Of a DNA stretch of 64,000 nt, positions 32,646 through 42,653 are shown one piece after another. Made by a program: the position numbers and the translations under genes. Position 1 is the stretch's first letter. Each line of letters starts with the position of its first letter. This DNA comes from Clostridia bacterium (GTDB lineage Bacteria > Bacillota > Clostridia > Oscillospirales > CAG-272): contig JAFTRY010000007.1 in the NCBI GenBank assembly GCA_017462035.1, forward strand, positions 1 through 64,000. The letters are read 5' to 3'. The notes under the pieces are model-generated. The model was given only the letters and a program-made list of their open reading frames with translations, did not search any database and was not told where the DNA came from.

Positions 32646-33335
32646 ATGTATCATATTTTAGTAGTGGATGATGAGTCCAGAATCCGTTCGATTATCAAAA
32701 AATACGCGGAATTTGAGGGGCATGCGGTAACCGAGGCGGCAGACGGTATGGAGGCGGTTCATCTTTGCCGTTCTCACGACTTTGACCTCATCGTTATGGA
32801 TATTATGATGCCGGAACTTGACGGCTTTTCCGCATGCCGGGAGATTCGTAAGCATAAAGAGACACCCATTATTATGCTTTCCGCCAGAGGAGAGGAATAT
32901 GATAAGATCAACGGCTTTGAGCTGGGGATCGATGACTATGTGGTCAAGCCTTTTTCTCCCAAGGAGCTAATGCTTCGCATTGAGGCGGTCATGAAACGGG
33001 TACATCGAAATCCCGCGGAGCCTCAAAAGAAGGAAAACGTGATCATTTCGCTGGACGGCGGAGGACTTCGCGCGGACGTTACGGCAAGGCTGGTGTTCAT
33101 TGACGGTCAGAGAATCGACATGTCTCCCAAGGAGTACGATCTGTTTTTCTACATGTTAGATAACCGAAACGTGGCACTGTCACGTGAGAAGCTGATCAGC
33201 GACGTGTGGGGATATGATTTCTTCGGAGACGTACGAACGCTGGACACCCACATCAAGCTTTTGAGAAAAAGCCTTGGGCGCTATGCGGAGCTGATCGTGA
33301 CACTGCGCGGTGTTGGTTACCGATTTGAAGGATAA
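32646..33335 (+). CDS. Two-component response regulator, OmpR/PhoB type
   Basis: A 229-residue regulator with an N-terminal receiver domain: the acidic pocket (VVDDES), phospho-acceptor Asp52 in FDLIVMDIMMPELDGF, Lys in VVKPFSPKEL. The C-terminal winged-helix DNA-binding domain carries SPKEYDLFFYMLDNRNVALSREKL and VDTHIKLLRKSLG-like sequence ending in RGVGYRFEG. It is 17 bp before the sensor kinase gene. The signal is unknown; the HtrA neighbour suggests envelope stress. Confidence 0.93.
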   Translation: MYHILVVDDESRIRSIIKKYAEFEGHAVTEAADGMEAVHLCRSHDFDLIVMDIMMPELDGFSACREIRKHKETPIIMLSARGEEYDKINGFELGIDDYVVKPFSPKELMLRIEAVMKRVHRNPAEPQKKENVIISLDGGGLRADVTARLVFIDGQRIDMSPKEYDLFFYMLDNRNVALSREKLISDVWGYDFFGDVRTLDTHIKLLRKSLGRYAELIVTLRGVGYRFEG

Positions 33336-33351
33336 CAGATTCGGAGGAAGT

Positions 33352-34935
33352 ATGAGACAACCGACCTCTCAGCGTCCGGTTTCCCAGCGTCATCATATCG
33401 GGATCAAATGGAAAATGTACTTCATTTTGATTTTGTTTATCGGTATCGTGGTGGGGGTTATTTGGTTTTTTCAGGTTCGGATGCTGAACTACTTTTACCA
33501 GGTTACGAAGTTTAATGAATTGGAATTGGCTTCCTCGGAGATTTCGGGACAGCTTGGGAGAACCGCGCAAGCGGAAAAAATCGCCCAAGATTACGCCGCG
33601 GCGTATTACACAGATATTTGGGTCTATCATGTTTCTCAAGAGGGAGATGCCAGCCTTTTGTTTGACGCAAAGGGAACAGGAGATCCGGATATTTCATTTA
33701 TGACCAGAAAATTTTCGATTCTGCATGACAAAGCGGTGATAAACGGCGGTGTTTACATTGCCATGGTCCAAAGCAAGCAGTTTCAAGAGGAGTTTGAACT
33801 GAAGATCATTAAGGACAATTCTGAGGATCCTACCGTTTATCCTACCTTGTTCGGGACCCCGGAACGGATCAGCGCTATTCACGTGAGTGTAAAAACGGCT
33901 CACGGCGAAGAGTTTATGATCGTGCAGAGCACAACTTTGACACCGATCCAGGCAATGGTCAAGACCTTACAGAATCAATCTCTTTGGATCGCCTTTATTC
34001 TGTCCTCTCTGGCACTGATCATGGCAGGATTCATGTCCCGTTTGATCACTAAGCCGATCGTGACGATGAACAAGGCGGCAAAGCAGTTGGCGCAAGGTCA
34101 TTACGACGCGCATTTTGCCGGCAACGGTTACAGAGAAATTCATGAACTGGCGGAAAGCTTAAATTACGCTTCCCGCGAGCTTGCCAAGACCGATCATTTG
34201 CAAAAGGAGCTGATCTCCAATATTTCTCACGATCTTCGGACCCCTCTTACCATGATAAAGGGATACGGTGAGGTTATGAGAGATATTCCCGGAGAAAATA
34301 CCGCGGAGAATATCCAGATCATTATTGACGAGACCTCACGGTTATCTGAGTTGGTCAACGATATGCTGGATCTGTCCCGGATCCAAGCGGGTACGAGAAA
34401 GCCAGAATTTCAGCAGTTTAGTCTTACGGCTACTGTACGGGATACGATGCTTCGTTATGAGAGGCTGATGATGCAAGAAGGCTATCATATCGAGTTCTAT
34501 GCCGAGGAAGAAGCGGACGTGATTGCTGACCGGGGTATGATCCTTCAGGTTGTATATAATCTGATTAATAATGCCATCAATTATACGGGCGAGGATAAAT
34601 CAGTGAGTGTACGGCAAGAGGTTCGAGCTGACCGTGTACGAATCCGGGTTCTGGACACAGGAGAGGGAATCGCTGAGGATCAGCTGGAGATGATTTGGGA
34701 TCGGTATTATAAGGTGGACAAGGTTCACAGGCGCGCCACAGTGGGGACCGGTCTGGGACTGTCTATTGTACGTGAGATATTGGAGACCCACCATGCCGCC
34801 TACGGGGTACAAAGTACTCTGGGAAAAGGATCGGAATTCTGGTTTGAGCTGCCAATCGCACCGGACGCGAGCTTGAATCAGGCTGACTATATAGAAGCAG
34901 ACTATGAAACACAGGAAACGGAAAGAGATTCATGA
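33352..34935 (+). CDS. Membrane sensor histidine kinase
   Basis: A 527-residue kinase with two helices (about 22-43 and 210-232) that bracket an extracytoplasmic sensor domain of about 165 residues, followed by a HAMP linker (TKPIVTMNKAAKQLAQGHYDAHFAGNGY), the HisKA helix with phospho-acceptor His293 in NISHDLRTPLTMIKGYGEVM, and a HATPase domain with N (VVYNLINNAINYT), G1 (VLDTGEGI) and G2 (GTGLGLSIVREILETHH). The start is the ATG at 33352 with CGGAGGA upstream. It overlaps the next gene by four bases, suggesting that the methyltransferase is in the same operon. Confidence 0.92.
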   Translation: MRQPTSQRPVSQRHHIGIKWKMYFILILFIGIVVGVIWFFQVRMLNYFYQVTKFNELELASSEISGQLGRTAQAEKIAQDYAAAYYTDIWVYHVSQEGDASLLFDAKGTGDPDISFMTRKFSILHDKAVINGGVYIAMVQSKQFQEEFELKIIKDNSEDPTVYPTLFGTPERISAIHVSVKTAHGEEFMIVQSTTLTPIQAMVKTLQNQSLWIAFILSSLALIMAGFMSRLITKPIVTMNKAAKQLAQGHYDAHFAGNGYREIHELAESLNYASRELAKTDHLQKELISNISHDLRTPLTMIKGYGEVMRDIPGENTAENIQIIIDETSRLSELVNDMLDLSRIQAGTRKPEFQQFSLTATVRDTMLRYERLMMQEGYHIEFYAEEEADVIADRGMILQVVYNLINNAINYTGEDKSVSVRQEVRADRVRIRVLDTGEGIAEDQLEMIWDRYYKVDKVHRRATVGTGLGLSIVREILETHHAAYGVQSTLGKGSEFWFELPIAPDASLNQADYIEADYETQETERDS

Positions 34936-35846
34936 GAATTTTACCCAATCAAAGGATTCTTTCGGCACTTCGGTGTCCGATATGTCAAAGCCGGATCGAG
35001 CTTTCTGAGGAAAACGCTCAAGGCGGACGGAGTTTATTTTGCGGGGGACAACGCCGGCATTGCTTTGATATTTCTGCCAGCGGATACGTCAATTTTATGG
35101 CACCCGGACGAACGGCAGGAGGAGATTCCAAGCAGGCGGTACGAGCCAGGACGGACTTTTTAAATCTGGAATTGTACCGTCCTGTCGCCGATGCGTTATG
35201 TCGGACGGTTCGTCGGTATATCCCTGTTGAGGACGCCGTGGCGGTAGATGCAGGCTGCGGGGAGGGATACTATACCTCACTGTTGGCTCAAAGCGGATTT
35301 TCCTGCGTGGGATTTGATCTGTCCCGTTTTGCTGTGGATGCCGCGGCAAAGCGGACGGGTAAAGCGGGGGTACAGGTCGGATTTTTCGGTGTGTCCAGTG
35401 TATTTGAGATGCCGATCAAAAACGACAGTGCCGCGGCGGTTGTGAATGTTTTTGCGCCTTGCGCGGAGGAGGAATATTGCCGAGTTCTGATGCCGGGAGG
35501 GATCCTCGCGGTTGCCTATGCTGGTCCCGAGCACTTGATGGGACTAAAACGGGCGGTTTATTCCCAGACCAGAGAGAATGACGGACGGGCGGATCTGCCG
35601 AAGCGCATGAAATGCGTGGAGGAGGTTCGAGTTCGCTTCGATATCGAGGTCAAGGGTACGGAGAACGTGATGAATTTATTTGCCATGACACCGTATTACT
35701 GGAAAACGTCGGTATCGGACATGGAAAAGTTAAAATCACTGGAATCACTCACTACGGCGGTGGATGTGATTCTCGCCATTTATCAAAAGGAAGACACCGC
35801 GGCGGACGGACAGAAAAAGGAGGATGACGGATGCAGATCTCATTGA
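34932..35846 (+). CDS. RlmA-type 23S rRNA (guanine-N1) methyltransferase
   Basis: The 304-residue protein starts with a zinc-ribbon: Cys15, Cys18, Cys37 and Cys44 in LRCPICQ and FCGGQRRHCFD. Then come the SGYVNFM segment, an RTAGGDSKQAVRAR stretch and a SAM-binding Rossmann region (VAVDAGCGEGYYTSLL). This architecture marks RlmA/RlmA-II (TlrB relatives), which methylate G745 or G748 in domain II of 23S rRNA. In some bacteria the modification affects macrolide/lincosamide response. Which of the two positions is used cannot be told. It overlaps the histidine kinase gene by four bases and the glycosyltransferase gene by sixteen. Confidence 0.82.
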   Translation: MRILPNQRILSALRCPICQSRIELSEENAQGGRSLFCGGQRRHCFDISASGYVNFMAPGRTAGGDSKQAVRARTDFLNLELYRPVADALCRTVRRYIPVEDAVAVDAGCGEGYYTSLLAQSGFSCVGFDLSRFAVDAAAKRTGKAGVQVGFFGVSSVFEMPIKNDSAAAVVNVFAPCAEEEYCRVLMPGGILAVAYAGPEHLMGLKRAVYSQTRENDGRADLPKRMKCVEEVRVRFDIEVKGTENVMNLFAMTPYYWKTSVSDMEKLKSLESLTTAVDVILAIYQKEDTAADGQKKEDDGCRSH

Positions 35847-36553
35847 TTATTCCTATGTATAACGAAAGAGGGATCATTGCGGATACGGCTCTTCGGTTAT
35901 CCCAATATATGTCGGAGCATTTCGATTCCTATGAGATCTTATTTTCGGATGACGGATCTACCGACGGATGCGGTGATGCGGTACGGGAATTGGCACTGCC
36001 TTGTGTTTATGTCACGGGTTACCCCAAAAATCAGGGAAAGGGGTGCGCGATTCGTACGGCAATGCTGGAGGCACGAGGAGATTTTGTTCTGTTTACGGAT
36101 GCAGATTTAGCGTATGGAACCGACGTGATCGGTCAGATCTACACCTTTTATCAACGGGAGAATGAATCGAAGCCCGTACAGATGGTTACCGGTTCCCGAA
36201 CGTTGCATCAAGACGGATATTCCGGCTATAGTGTCATCCGCAAGCTGATGTCCAAGGTGTACATTCGTGTGCTCTGTGTCGTGGGCGGCTTTCGTTTGTC
36301 AGATTCTCAATGCGGTTGCAAGGGCTTTTCTCGGGACGCGGCACGAAATATTTTTAGTCGCTGTCAGGTAAATGGATTTGCTTTTGATTTTGAAGCGATC
36401 CTTTGGGCGGAGTGCTTGGGATATCGAATTTTGGAATTTCCCGTTCAGGTGGTGAATCACAGGGATTCCAAGGTGCATATCTTTCGCGATTCTATTCGGA
36501 TGCTTCTCGATCTGAGAAGAATACGAAAAAGCGTTCGCAAGCAATCTCTTTGA
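35831..36553 (+). CDS. Family 2 glycosyltransferase, dolichyl/polyprenyl-phosphate type
   Basis: The 240-residue protein has a GT-A fold: ISLIIPMYNERGIIADTA at the start, the DDGSTDG motif, then KNQGKGCAIRTAMLEARGD and FTDADLAYGTD with the metal-binding DxD-like aspartates. It resembles dolichyl-phosphate beta-glucosyltransferase (Alg5-like), which transfers a hexose from UDP-glucose to a lipid phosphate for later use outside the membrane. There are no clear membrane helices. It overlaps the rlmA-type gene by sixteen bases. The acceptor lipid and sugar are unknown. Confidence 0.82.
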   Translation: MQISLIIPMYNERGIIADTALRLSQYMSEHFDSYEILFSDDGSTDGCGDAVRELALPCVYVTGYPKNQGKGCAIRTAMLEARGDFVLFTDADLAYGTDVIGQIYTFYQRENESKPVQMVTGSRTLHQDGYSGYSVIRKLMSKVYIRVLCVVGGFRLSDSQCGCKGFSRDAARNIFSRCQVNGFAFDFEAILWAECLGYRILEFPVQVVNHRDSKVHIFRDSIRMLLDLRRIRKSVRKQSL

Positions 36554-36593
36554 GTTTCACTGATGAATTTATTGATGAATTTCGAAAAAAAGA

Positions 36594-36621
36594 TTGACAA
36601 ATTTCGGAATTTTGATATAAT
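36594..36621 (+). promoter_or_regulatory. Promoter of the ThuA-like gene
   Basis: TTGACA (36594-36599), 16 bases, TATAAT (36616-36621), followed by GGAGGAA shortly before the ATG at 36664. Confidence 0.7.
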
Positions 36622-36663
36622 TGTGGTGATATTTTTTAGACCTTGAAGGAGGAATAGAATGAT

Positions 36664-37404
36664 ATGATTCGAGTGCTGGTTTGGAACGAGTTCATGCATG
36701 AAAAAAAGTCTGAGAAGGTAGCCGCGGTATATCCCAACGGAATCCATCGTGCTATTGCTGATTTTCTGGGTGAGGAAAAGGATATTATCGTAAAGACCGC
36801 TACCTTGGATGAGGAAAATTGCGGTATTAGCAAGGAGCTATTGGATGAGACTGACGTAATGATCTGGTGGGGACACATGCAACATCATTTGGTTCCAGAT
36901 GAGATTGCTCAAATGGTTCGTGACGCTGTTTTGGAAGGGATGGGAATCATTTTCCTTCACTCAGCCCATCATTCTAAGCCTTTTTGTTTGTTAATGGGAA
37001 CGCCTTGCCATTTGACCTGGAGAGAGTCGGACGATTCCGAAATTCTGTGGGTGGTGGATCCTGCTCATCCTATTACCCGCGGAATTGACCGTTTCTTCCG
37101 CTTGGAGGCGGAGGAGACGTATGGTGAGCCCTTTACGATCCCCAATCCGGATAAGGTTCTGTTGATCGCAAATTATTCGAGCGGCGAAGTATTCCGCTCC
37201 GGATGTCTGTTTGAACGCGGAAACGGTAAGATTTTCTATTTCCAACCCGGTCATGAGTCTTATCCTACCTATAAAGTTCCTGAGGTTCAGACTGTGATTA
37301 AGAATGCTGTTCGCTTTTTGGCACCTACCTACCGTCAGCCTTTGAGCTGTCCTCACGTACAGAAGATTACGGACGAGGGCAGTTACGTTATACCGAAATC
37401 CTAA
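36664..37404 (+). CDS. ThuA-like (trehalose utilisation) domain protein
   Basis: The 246-residue protein fits the ThuA family (class I glutamine amidotransferase-like fold): VLVWNEFMHEKKSEKVAAVYP near the start, a strand-turn motif DVMIWWGHMQHHLVPDEI, IIFLHSAHHSKPF, and GNGKIFYFQPGHESYPTY. ThuA acts in disaccharide oxidation pathways in rhizobia, but the reaction is not defined. Here it sits beside an AraC regulator, fucose isomerase and a fucosidase, so a role in sugar breakdown is likely. It is monocistronic, with its own promoter and terminator. Confidence 0.85.
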   Translation: MIRVLVWNEFMHEKKSEKVAAVYPNGIHRAIADFLGEEKDIIVKTATLDEENCGISKELLDETDVMIWWGHMQHHLVPDEIAQMVRDAVLEGMGIIFLHSAHHSKPFCLLMGTPCHLTWRESDDSEILWVVDPAHPITRGIDRFFRLEAEETYGEPFTIPNPDKVLLIANYSSGEVFRSGCLFERGNGKIFYFQPGHESYPTYKVPEVQTVIKNAVRFLAPTYRQPLSCPHVQKITDEGSYVIPKS

Positions 37405-37415
37405 AATCTCTGTTT

Positions 37416-37455
37416 AAAGAAGCCTGCGGCAAAAATGTGCCGCAGGCTTCTTTCT
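37416..37455. terminator. Bidirectional terminator between thuA-like and araC-like genes
   Basis: AAAGAAGCCTGCGGC (37416-37430) and GCCGCAGGCTTCTTT (37439-37453) form a perfect 15-bp stem around an AAAAATGT loop, with a T-rich edge on both sides. The genes on either side converge. Confidence 0.85.
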
Positions 37456-37461
37456 CATCTT

Positions 37462-38268
37462 TTATACTCCATGCATTTGTCTAAATTTCTTGGGACTAAT
37501 TCCGTGAAATTCTGAAAACCGTCTTGAAAAATAGAACTGGTCACAGAATCCAAGGCGGTCGCTGATCTCCTTAATGGACAGGTTGCGGTTTAATAGCTCC
37601 TGTTCAGCGGATTTCATCAGGCAGTCGTCGATATATGCGCCTATGGATTTATGAATATCTGCCTTGAAGTTCTTTTGAAGCACCAGCTTTGAAATAAAAA
37701 GTGCTGAGGAAATTTCGCCAATGGTTAGCCCTGCACTTAAATGGGAATCAATGTAGGCGAGTGCGTCCTTCGTATATTCGGAATAAGATCGAATAGGAAG
37801 ATTTTGACACGGAGTTTGCGCAAGGGCATCATCTAAGATTCCGTAAAGCAATAATTTTAAACGAAGCGCGGATCGAAGATCGTTTCCGTTGTAGAGTGCT
37901 TCCATTTCCGCGGCACGTGCTTCACAATTCTCCAGAATCAGGCAGGTATCGAGTCCGGCGAAAACATCCTCACCGTCGGGACGGGTCAGGGTGAGATGAA
38001 CGTAGATCTTGTTTAAGTATTCGGGACAGGAGCAGGAGAAATTCAATTGAGAGGGAACGACGTAGATCTTGCCGGGACGCAGGTGAACCGTTCGGTCACC
38101 GAAATATAGAATCCCTTCGCCCTCCAATGGGACGTAGACTCTTGTGAAGGCGGCACGCAGATTTTCGATTTTCCATGAAGGGTCTAAAAATCCATAACTG
38201 ATTTCAATGAGTTCCATGCGAATTCTCTTTTCCGCATAGGTTAATTCTTCGTTTATACACAGCTTCAT
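37462..38268 (-). CDS. AraC family transcriptional regulator
   Basis: The N-terminal about 165 residues are a cupin-type ligand domain (LRPGKIYVVPSQLNFSCSCP). The C-terminus has two helix-turn-helix motifs, GEISSALFISKLVLQKNFKAD and LSIKEISDRLGFCDQFYFSRRF, ending in KEFRQMHGV-like sequence (SPKKFRQMHGV). The start is the ATG at 38268 (GGAG upstream); 268 residues. It is divergent from fucI with a strong own promoter in the shared region, so it most likely activates the fucose genes in response to a sugar. No canonical promoter for fucI was seen, which fits an activator-dependent promoter. Confidence 0.87.
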   Translation of the reverse strand: MKLCINEELTYAEKRIRMELIEISYGFLDPSWKIENLRAAFTRVYVPLEGEGILYFGDRTVHLRPGKIYVVPSQLNFSCSCPEYLNKIYVHLTLTRPDGEDVFAGLDTCLILENCEARAAEMEALYNGNDLRSALRLKLLLYGILDDALAQTPCQNLPIRSYSEYTKDALAYIDSHLSAGLTIGEISSALFISKLVLQKNFKADIHKSIGAYIDDCLMKSAEQELLNRNLSIKEISDRLGFCDQFYFSRRFSEFHGISPKKFRQMHGV

Positions 38269-38317
38269 TGATATATTTCTCCATATTTTGATAATGAAAT
38301 TCAATGGCTTTTTTTGT

Positions 38318-38346
38318 ATTATATGATAAAATAGAGCAAAAGTCAA
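38318..38346 (-). promoter_or_regulatory. Promoter of the araC-like gene facing fucI
   Basis: The minus strand reads TTGACT (38346-38341), 17 bases, then TATAAT (38323-38318). The 40 bp to the fucI start contains a GGAGGAG ribosome site but no good plus-strand -35/-10 pair. Confidence 0.7.
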
Positions 38347-38384
38347 GCTTTTTATAACTTTACTGTTAGAAGGAGGAGAAATTT

Positions 38385-40193
38385 ATGAGCAACCGATATG
38401 TTGGTGAATATCCCGCCATTGGAATTCGTCCTACAATCGACGGAAGAAGAGGTCCTTTGAAGGTTCGTGAATCCTTGGAAGAGCAAACCATGGGAATGGC
38501 ACAACAGGCGGCAGAGTTGTTCCGAACGAATCTGCGTTATTCGGACGGTACTCCTGTCCGCGTAGTGATCGCGGACACCACGATTGGACGAGTTGCCGAA
38601 GCGGCAAGCTGTGCTGAAAAGTTTAGGCGGGAGGGGGTGGCGATCACGCTGTCTGTGACCCCGTGCTGGTGCTACGGTTCAGAGACTATGGACATGTCTC
38701 CTGATACGATTAAGGGCATTTGGGGCTTTAACGGAACCGAACGTCCCGGTGCCGTTTATTTGGCAGCTGTTCTTGCCGCTCACGCCCAGAAGGGACTGCC
38801 CGCTTTCGGTATCTACGGTCACGACGTACAAGATCTGGACGATACCGAGATCCCCGCGGATGTTCAGGAGAAATTGCTTCGCTTTGGAAGAGCTGCCGTT
38901 GCCGCCGCAACCATGAGAGGAAAATCCTATCTTCAGATCGGATCTCTTTGCATGGGGATTGCGGGGTCTCAAATCGATCCGAATTTCTTTGAGGATTACC
39001 TTGGCATGCGCGTGGAATCGGTAGATGAGGTAGAAGTCCTTCGCCGCATGAATGAGGGTATTTATGACAAAGAGGAGTTCGAGTGTGCCCTTGCCTGGAC
39101 AAAGGCAAACTGCCCGGAGGGATTTGAGAAAAATCCCGATTGGATCCGGAAGTCTGATGAGCAAAAGAAAAAGGATTGGGAATTTACGGTCAAGTGCGCT
39201 ATCGTTGTGAAGGATCTGATGTGCGGAAACGAAAATTTGCCCGAGGGCTGCGAGGAAGAGAAGGTAGGACACAACGCCATCGTTGCCGGTTTCCAGGGAC
39301 AGCGTCAGTGGACCGACCATTACCCTAATGCGGACTTTACGGAGTCTATACTCAATACCTCCTTTGACTGGAACGGTATCAGAGAACCGTACGTGCTGGC
39401 GACTGAAAACGATACGCTGAACGGTGTTTCCATGCTGATGATGAAATTGTTGACCAACCGAGCTCAGCTCTTTGCTGACGTGCGTACCTATTGGTCATCT
39501 GATGCCGTCAAACGTACTACCGGTTACGAAATAGAGGGAAAAGCAAAGGCATCGGATGGCTTCATTCATTTGATCAACTCGGGTGCCGCCGCTTTGGACT
39601 ACAATGGACGTGCAACCGACAGTACGGGAAATGCCACTGTGAAGGCGTGGTATGAAATGACCGGGGAGGATGTTCAAGCGATCCTAAGTGCCAGTGATTG
39701 GTGTGCCGCTGACAATGGATATTTTCGCGGCGGTGGATATTCCTCTCATTTCGTTACCCAAGCGGAGATGCCCTGTACAATGTTACGTATCAATCTGGTT
39801 AAAGGCTTAGGTCCCGTGGCGCAGATTGCGGAAGGCTGGACGGTCAATTTACCGGATCGCGTAACTGACGTGCTTTGGAAAAGAACGGATTATACCTGGC
39901 CCTGTACCTGGTTTGCTCCCCGTTGCGACGGAAAAGAGGGAAGTGCTTTCAAAACGGCGTATGAAGTGATGAACAATTGGGGTGCGAATCACGGAGCTAT
40001 CAGCTACGGTCACATCGGAGCCGATTTGATTACTTTGCTTTCTATGCTTCGGATTCCCGTTTGCATGCATAATATTCCCGACGAACAGATCTTCCGACCT
40101 GCGGCATGGAACGCTTTTGGAATGGATAAAGAGGGGCAGGATTACCGAGCTTGTGCAACCTACGGGGCTATGTACAAGAAAGTGGGAATGTAA
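38385..40193 (+). CDS. fucI: L-fucose isomerase
   Basis: FucI converts L-fucose to L-fuculose (also D-arabinose to D-ribulose) with a metal cofactor. The 602-residue protein is full length: [24 protein letters not shown] at the start, [50 protein letters not shown] (the metal-ligand Asp), and [22 protein letters not shown] near the C-terminus. It is followed after 43 bp by a GH95 fucosidase, so free fucose probably comes from that enzyme. The fuculokinase and aldolase genes are not in this window. Confidence 0.95.
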   Translation: MSNRYVGEYPAIGIRPTIDGRRGPLKVRESLEEQTMGMAQQAAELFRTNLRYSDGTPVRVVIADTTIGRVAEAASCAEKFRREGVAITLSVTPCWCYGSETMDMSPDTIKGIWGFNGTERPGAVYLAAVLAAHAQKGLPAFGIYGHDVQDLDDTEIPADVQEKLLRFGRAAVAAATMRGKSYLQIGSLCMGIAGSQIDPNFFEDYLGMRVESVDEVEVLRRMNEGIYDKEEFECALAWTKANCPEGFEKNPDWIRKSDEQKKKDWEFTVKCAIVVKDLMCGNENLPEGCEEEKVGHNAIVAGFQGQRQWTDHYPNADFTESILNTSFDWNGIREPYVLATENDTLNGVSMLMMKLLTNRAQLFADVRTYWSSDAVKRTTGYEIEGKAKASDGFIHLINSGAAALDYNGRATDSTGNATVKAWYEMTGEDVQAILSASDWCAADNGYFRGGGYSSHFVTQAEMPCTMLRINLVKGLGPVAQIAEGWTVNLPDRVTDVLWKRTDYTWPCTWFAPRCDGKEGSAFKTAYEVMNNWGANHGAISYGHIGADLITLLSMLRIPVCMHNIPDEQIFRPAAWNAFGMDKEGQDYRACATYGAMYKKVGM

Positions 40194-40235
40194 TCTTCCT
40201 GTTGATTTTAAATATAGTTGCAAAGGAGACAAATC

Positions 40236-42469
40236 GTGAGCAGACATATCTACACCTTAAAAAAGCCCGCCTCCTGGCACAGGGAAATGTGGCGTGAGGC
40301 ATTACCTCTGGGCAACGGTCTGACTGGCGTATTGATCCCCGGAAGTATTGCCGAGGAAAAGATCTGCTTCAATCGGCACGACCTTTGGGAAGGAGGGAGC
40401 AATCGTCCCATCCCCGACATTACAGAGACGTTTCAAGCCATGAGGGCATCCATTGACCGAGGGGATTACCAAGCAGCAAACCAAGATAATCTGAAACGAG
40501 CACTGAGGGAAAAGGGGTACGAAACAAAATGCGATTCCCCTCATCCTCTGGGCTGGTTACACACCGATTTTACCCCATCCGACCTATTCAAGAGCTACCG
40601 TCGGGGGGTGAATATGCGAACGGGAGAGGCTTTTGTGGAGTTTGACGTGGATGACTGTCACTACCGTCGCACCGCTTTTGTCTCCCGTGATTGTGATGTG
40701 ACGGTCATGCGTATGACCGCGGACCGATACTTTACCACGGCATACCGCTTTGAGCTATACAATCAACGGGACTTCTGTACCGTTACCGAGGACGGCATCC
40801 ATTGCCGTTCAAAGGACGGGTACACCGAGGTGAGTATTCGGTTTGCGGGAGATTTTACCGCCGCCGTTTCGGAGAATACCCTGAGCGTGACGGGGCGTGA
40901 CTACGTTGTCTACATCCGTTGTGCTTCCCACGGATCGGAGTGCTCTTTGGATGGAATCGTAGATAAGACCTATGCCGAGTTGTTTACCGCGCATACCGTG
41001 TTGCATACCTCTCTGTATGATGCCGTCTCCATCGAGTTAGCCTCAGATGAGTCTCACGATGCCACCAACGAGCAGATGCTTGATGATGCCTACGACGGCG
41101 AGGCATCCAGTGCCTTGTTGGAACGTCTATGGCGGTTCGGGCGTTACCTGTTCATATCCGCCGCCGCGAGAACGGTAATCCAGTACCGTTATACGGTCTG
41201 TGGCACGGTACCCACCATATGCCATGGTGCCAGTACGTGGCTAACGAAAATGTGGAGATGACCTATTGGCATACCATGGCAGGAGGACTATCCTACGCGG
41301 TTCTGCCCCTGCTTCGGTACTACACGACTAAGCTGGAGTATTTCAGAGAGTGCGCTCGCCGAATCTTCGGTATGCGAGGGATCTGGATCTCGGCTTATAC
41401 GACACCCAACGCCGCAGGAGCCTGCGTACCCGTCTACATCATCATCAACTGGATCAGCTGTGCGGGTTGGCTTTGCCGCCACTTTTGGGAGTATTACCTA
41501 TATACAGGGGACGAGGTTTTGATGCGTGAGGAAATATTGCCCTTCATGTATGAGACCGCCCTGTTCTACCGTGATTACGTTACCGAGGAGAACGGCATTC
41601 TCCGCATCTATCCCTCCCTGTCTCCCGAAAACTCTCCGGCAACCCTGCGCAATGCTACCACGGAAGCTTGCGGTGCCATCGTACAGAATTCCACCATGGA
41701 CTTTGCCATTATGAAGGAGCTTTTGACCAATCTGCTTACAGGTATGGAAATCACGGGACTCTACCAGGAAGATGCCGAAAGCTTTCGCAACCTGTTGGAA
41801 AAGATCCCCGCCTACCAGATCAACGAGGATGGTGCGGTCAAGGAGTGGATGCACCCCGATATTGGGGAAAATTATCACCATCGCCATCTATCCCACATCT
41901 ATCCCGTTTTCCCCGGGAACGAGGTGACGGCTTACAATGCCCCCGAGCTGTTTGGAGCCTTCAAGCAGGCGGTCCTGCTCCGCAAGCTGGGTAGCCAGTC
42001 AGGCTGGTCGCTGACCCACATGGCAAATATCTATGCCCGTATGGGAGAGGCAGAACAGGCTTTGAAGTGTTTGGATATCATGGTCAAGGGTGTGGTCATG
42101 TCCTCCCTCCTGACCACTCATAATGATTGGCGCAACATGGGTATCACCATGACCTGGAACGGCGAATGTGCCGAGCAGCTGGACGCTAATTTTGGAGCGG
42201 TCAACGCCATCCAGGAAATGCTGTTCTGTTGGCAAAAGGACGCCTTGGCAATCCTGCCTGCTCTCCCGAAGCGTTTGGAAAGCGGTTCGGCTCATGGATT
42301 GGTGTTTCCGGAGGGAACAGTAGACATCTGCTGGACGAACGATGGAGTGGTGACCGTAACGGTCAAGGCGCGCCGAGAGGTTCATACAAATCTTTTGCTC
42401 TGCGGTGTGGAAAGGTGTCAATTAATACTCGATGCAGGGGAAAGCAAAACTCTGCGGTTTACAGTCTGA
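40236..42469 (+). pseudogene. GH95 alpha-L-fucosidase, broken by a one-base frameshift
   Basis: The frame from the GTG at 40236 (AAAGGAG seven bases before) is GH95-like to FGRYLFISAA at about 41165; homology then continues in another frame (RENGNPVPLYGLWHG) to the stop at 42469. The shift fits loss of one base in the GCCGCCGCG run at 41157-41168. Across both parts about 745 residues are present, normal for the family. The known catalytic set is kept: two Asn in VANENVEMTYW, the Glu acid in PSLSPENSPA, and the Asp base in QLDANFGAV. The gene may be a recent pseudogene or a sequencing/assembly error. It would release fucose from alpha-1,2 linkages, feeding fucI just upstream. Confidence 0.85.
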
Positions 42470-42470
42470 A

Positions 42471-42603
42471 TCAATATCCAATAAAGGAGTCGAATCTTCT
42501 GAATACCTCTTCTGCGAGTATTTCTATTTTCGTGTATTTCCTTGCCATGACAAAACCTCCTGCTGTAGATATATTCTACAACAAGAGGTTCTTTTTGTCA
42601 CTG
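42471..42603 (-). mobile_element. Remnant of an IS3-type element (start of orfA)
   Basis: On the minus strand an ATG at 42548, preceded by AGGAGG, opens with MARKYTKIEILAEEVFRR, which I recall as the start of IS3-family OrfA helix-turn-helix proteins of Clostridia. Homology stops at about 42495 and the frame closes at 42471. Upstream (42548-42600) is a long imperfect palindrome starting and ending TGACAAAA/TTTTGTCA, with TGTAGA/TCTACA at its centre, as may protect an IS start from outside transcription. The other end and the rest of the transposase are absent. It abuts the frameshifted GH95 gene. Confidence 0.5.
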
Positions 42604-42653
42604 TCTATTTTTCGGGGGGAGTCTAAGGTGCCCACAAGGGGTGCTTTTTATGT

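Noticed and set aside
41129..41180. Programmed -1 frameshift in the GH95 gene
   Set aside because: No slippery heptamer and no stimulatory structure were seen; GH95 enzymes are normally made from one frame.
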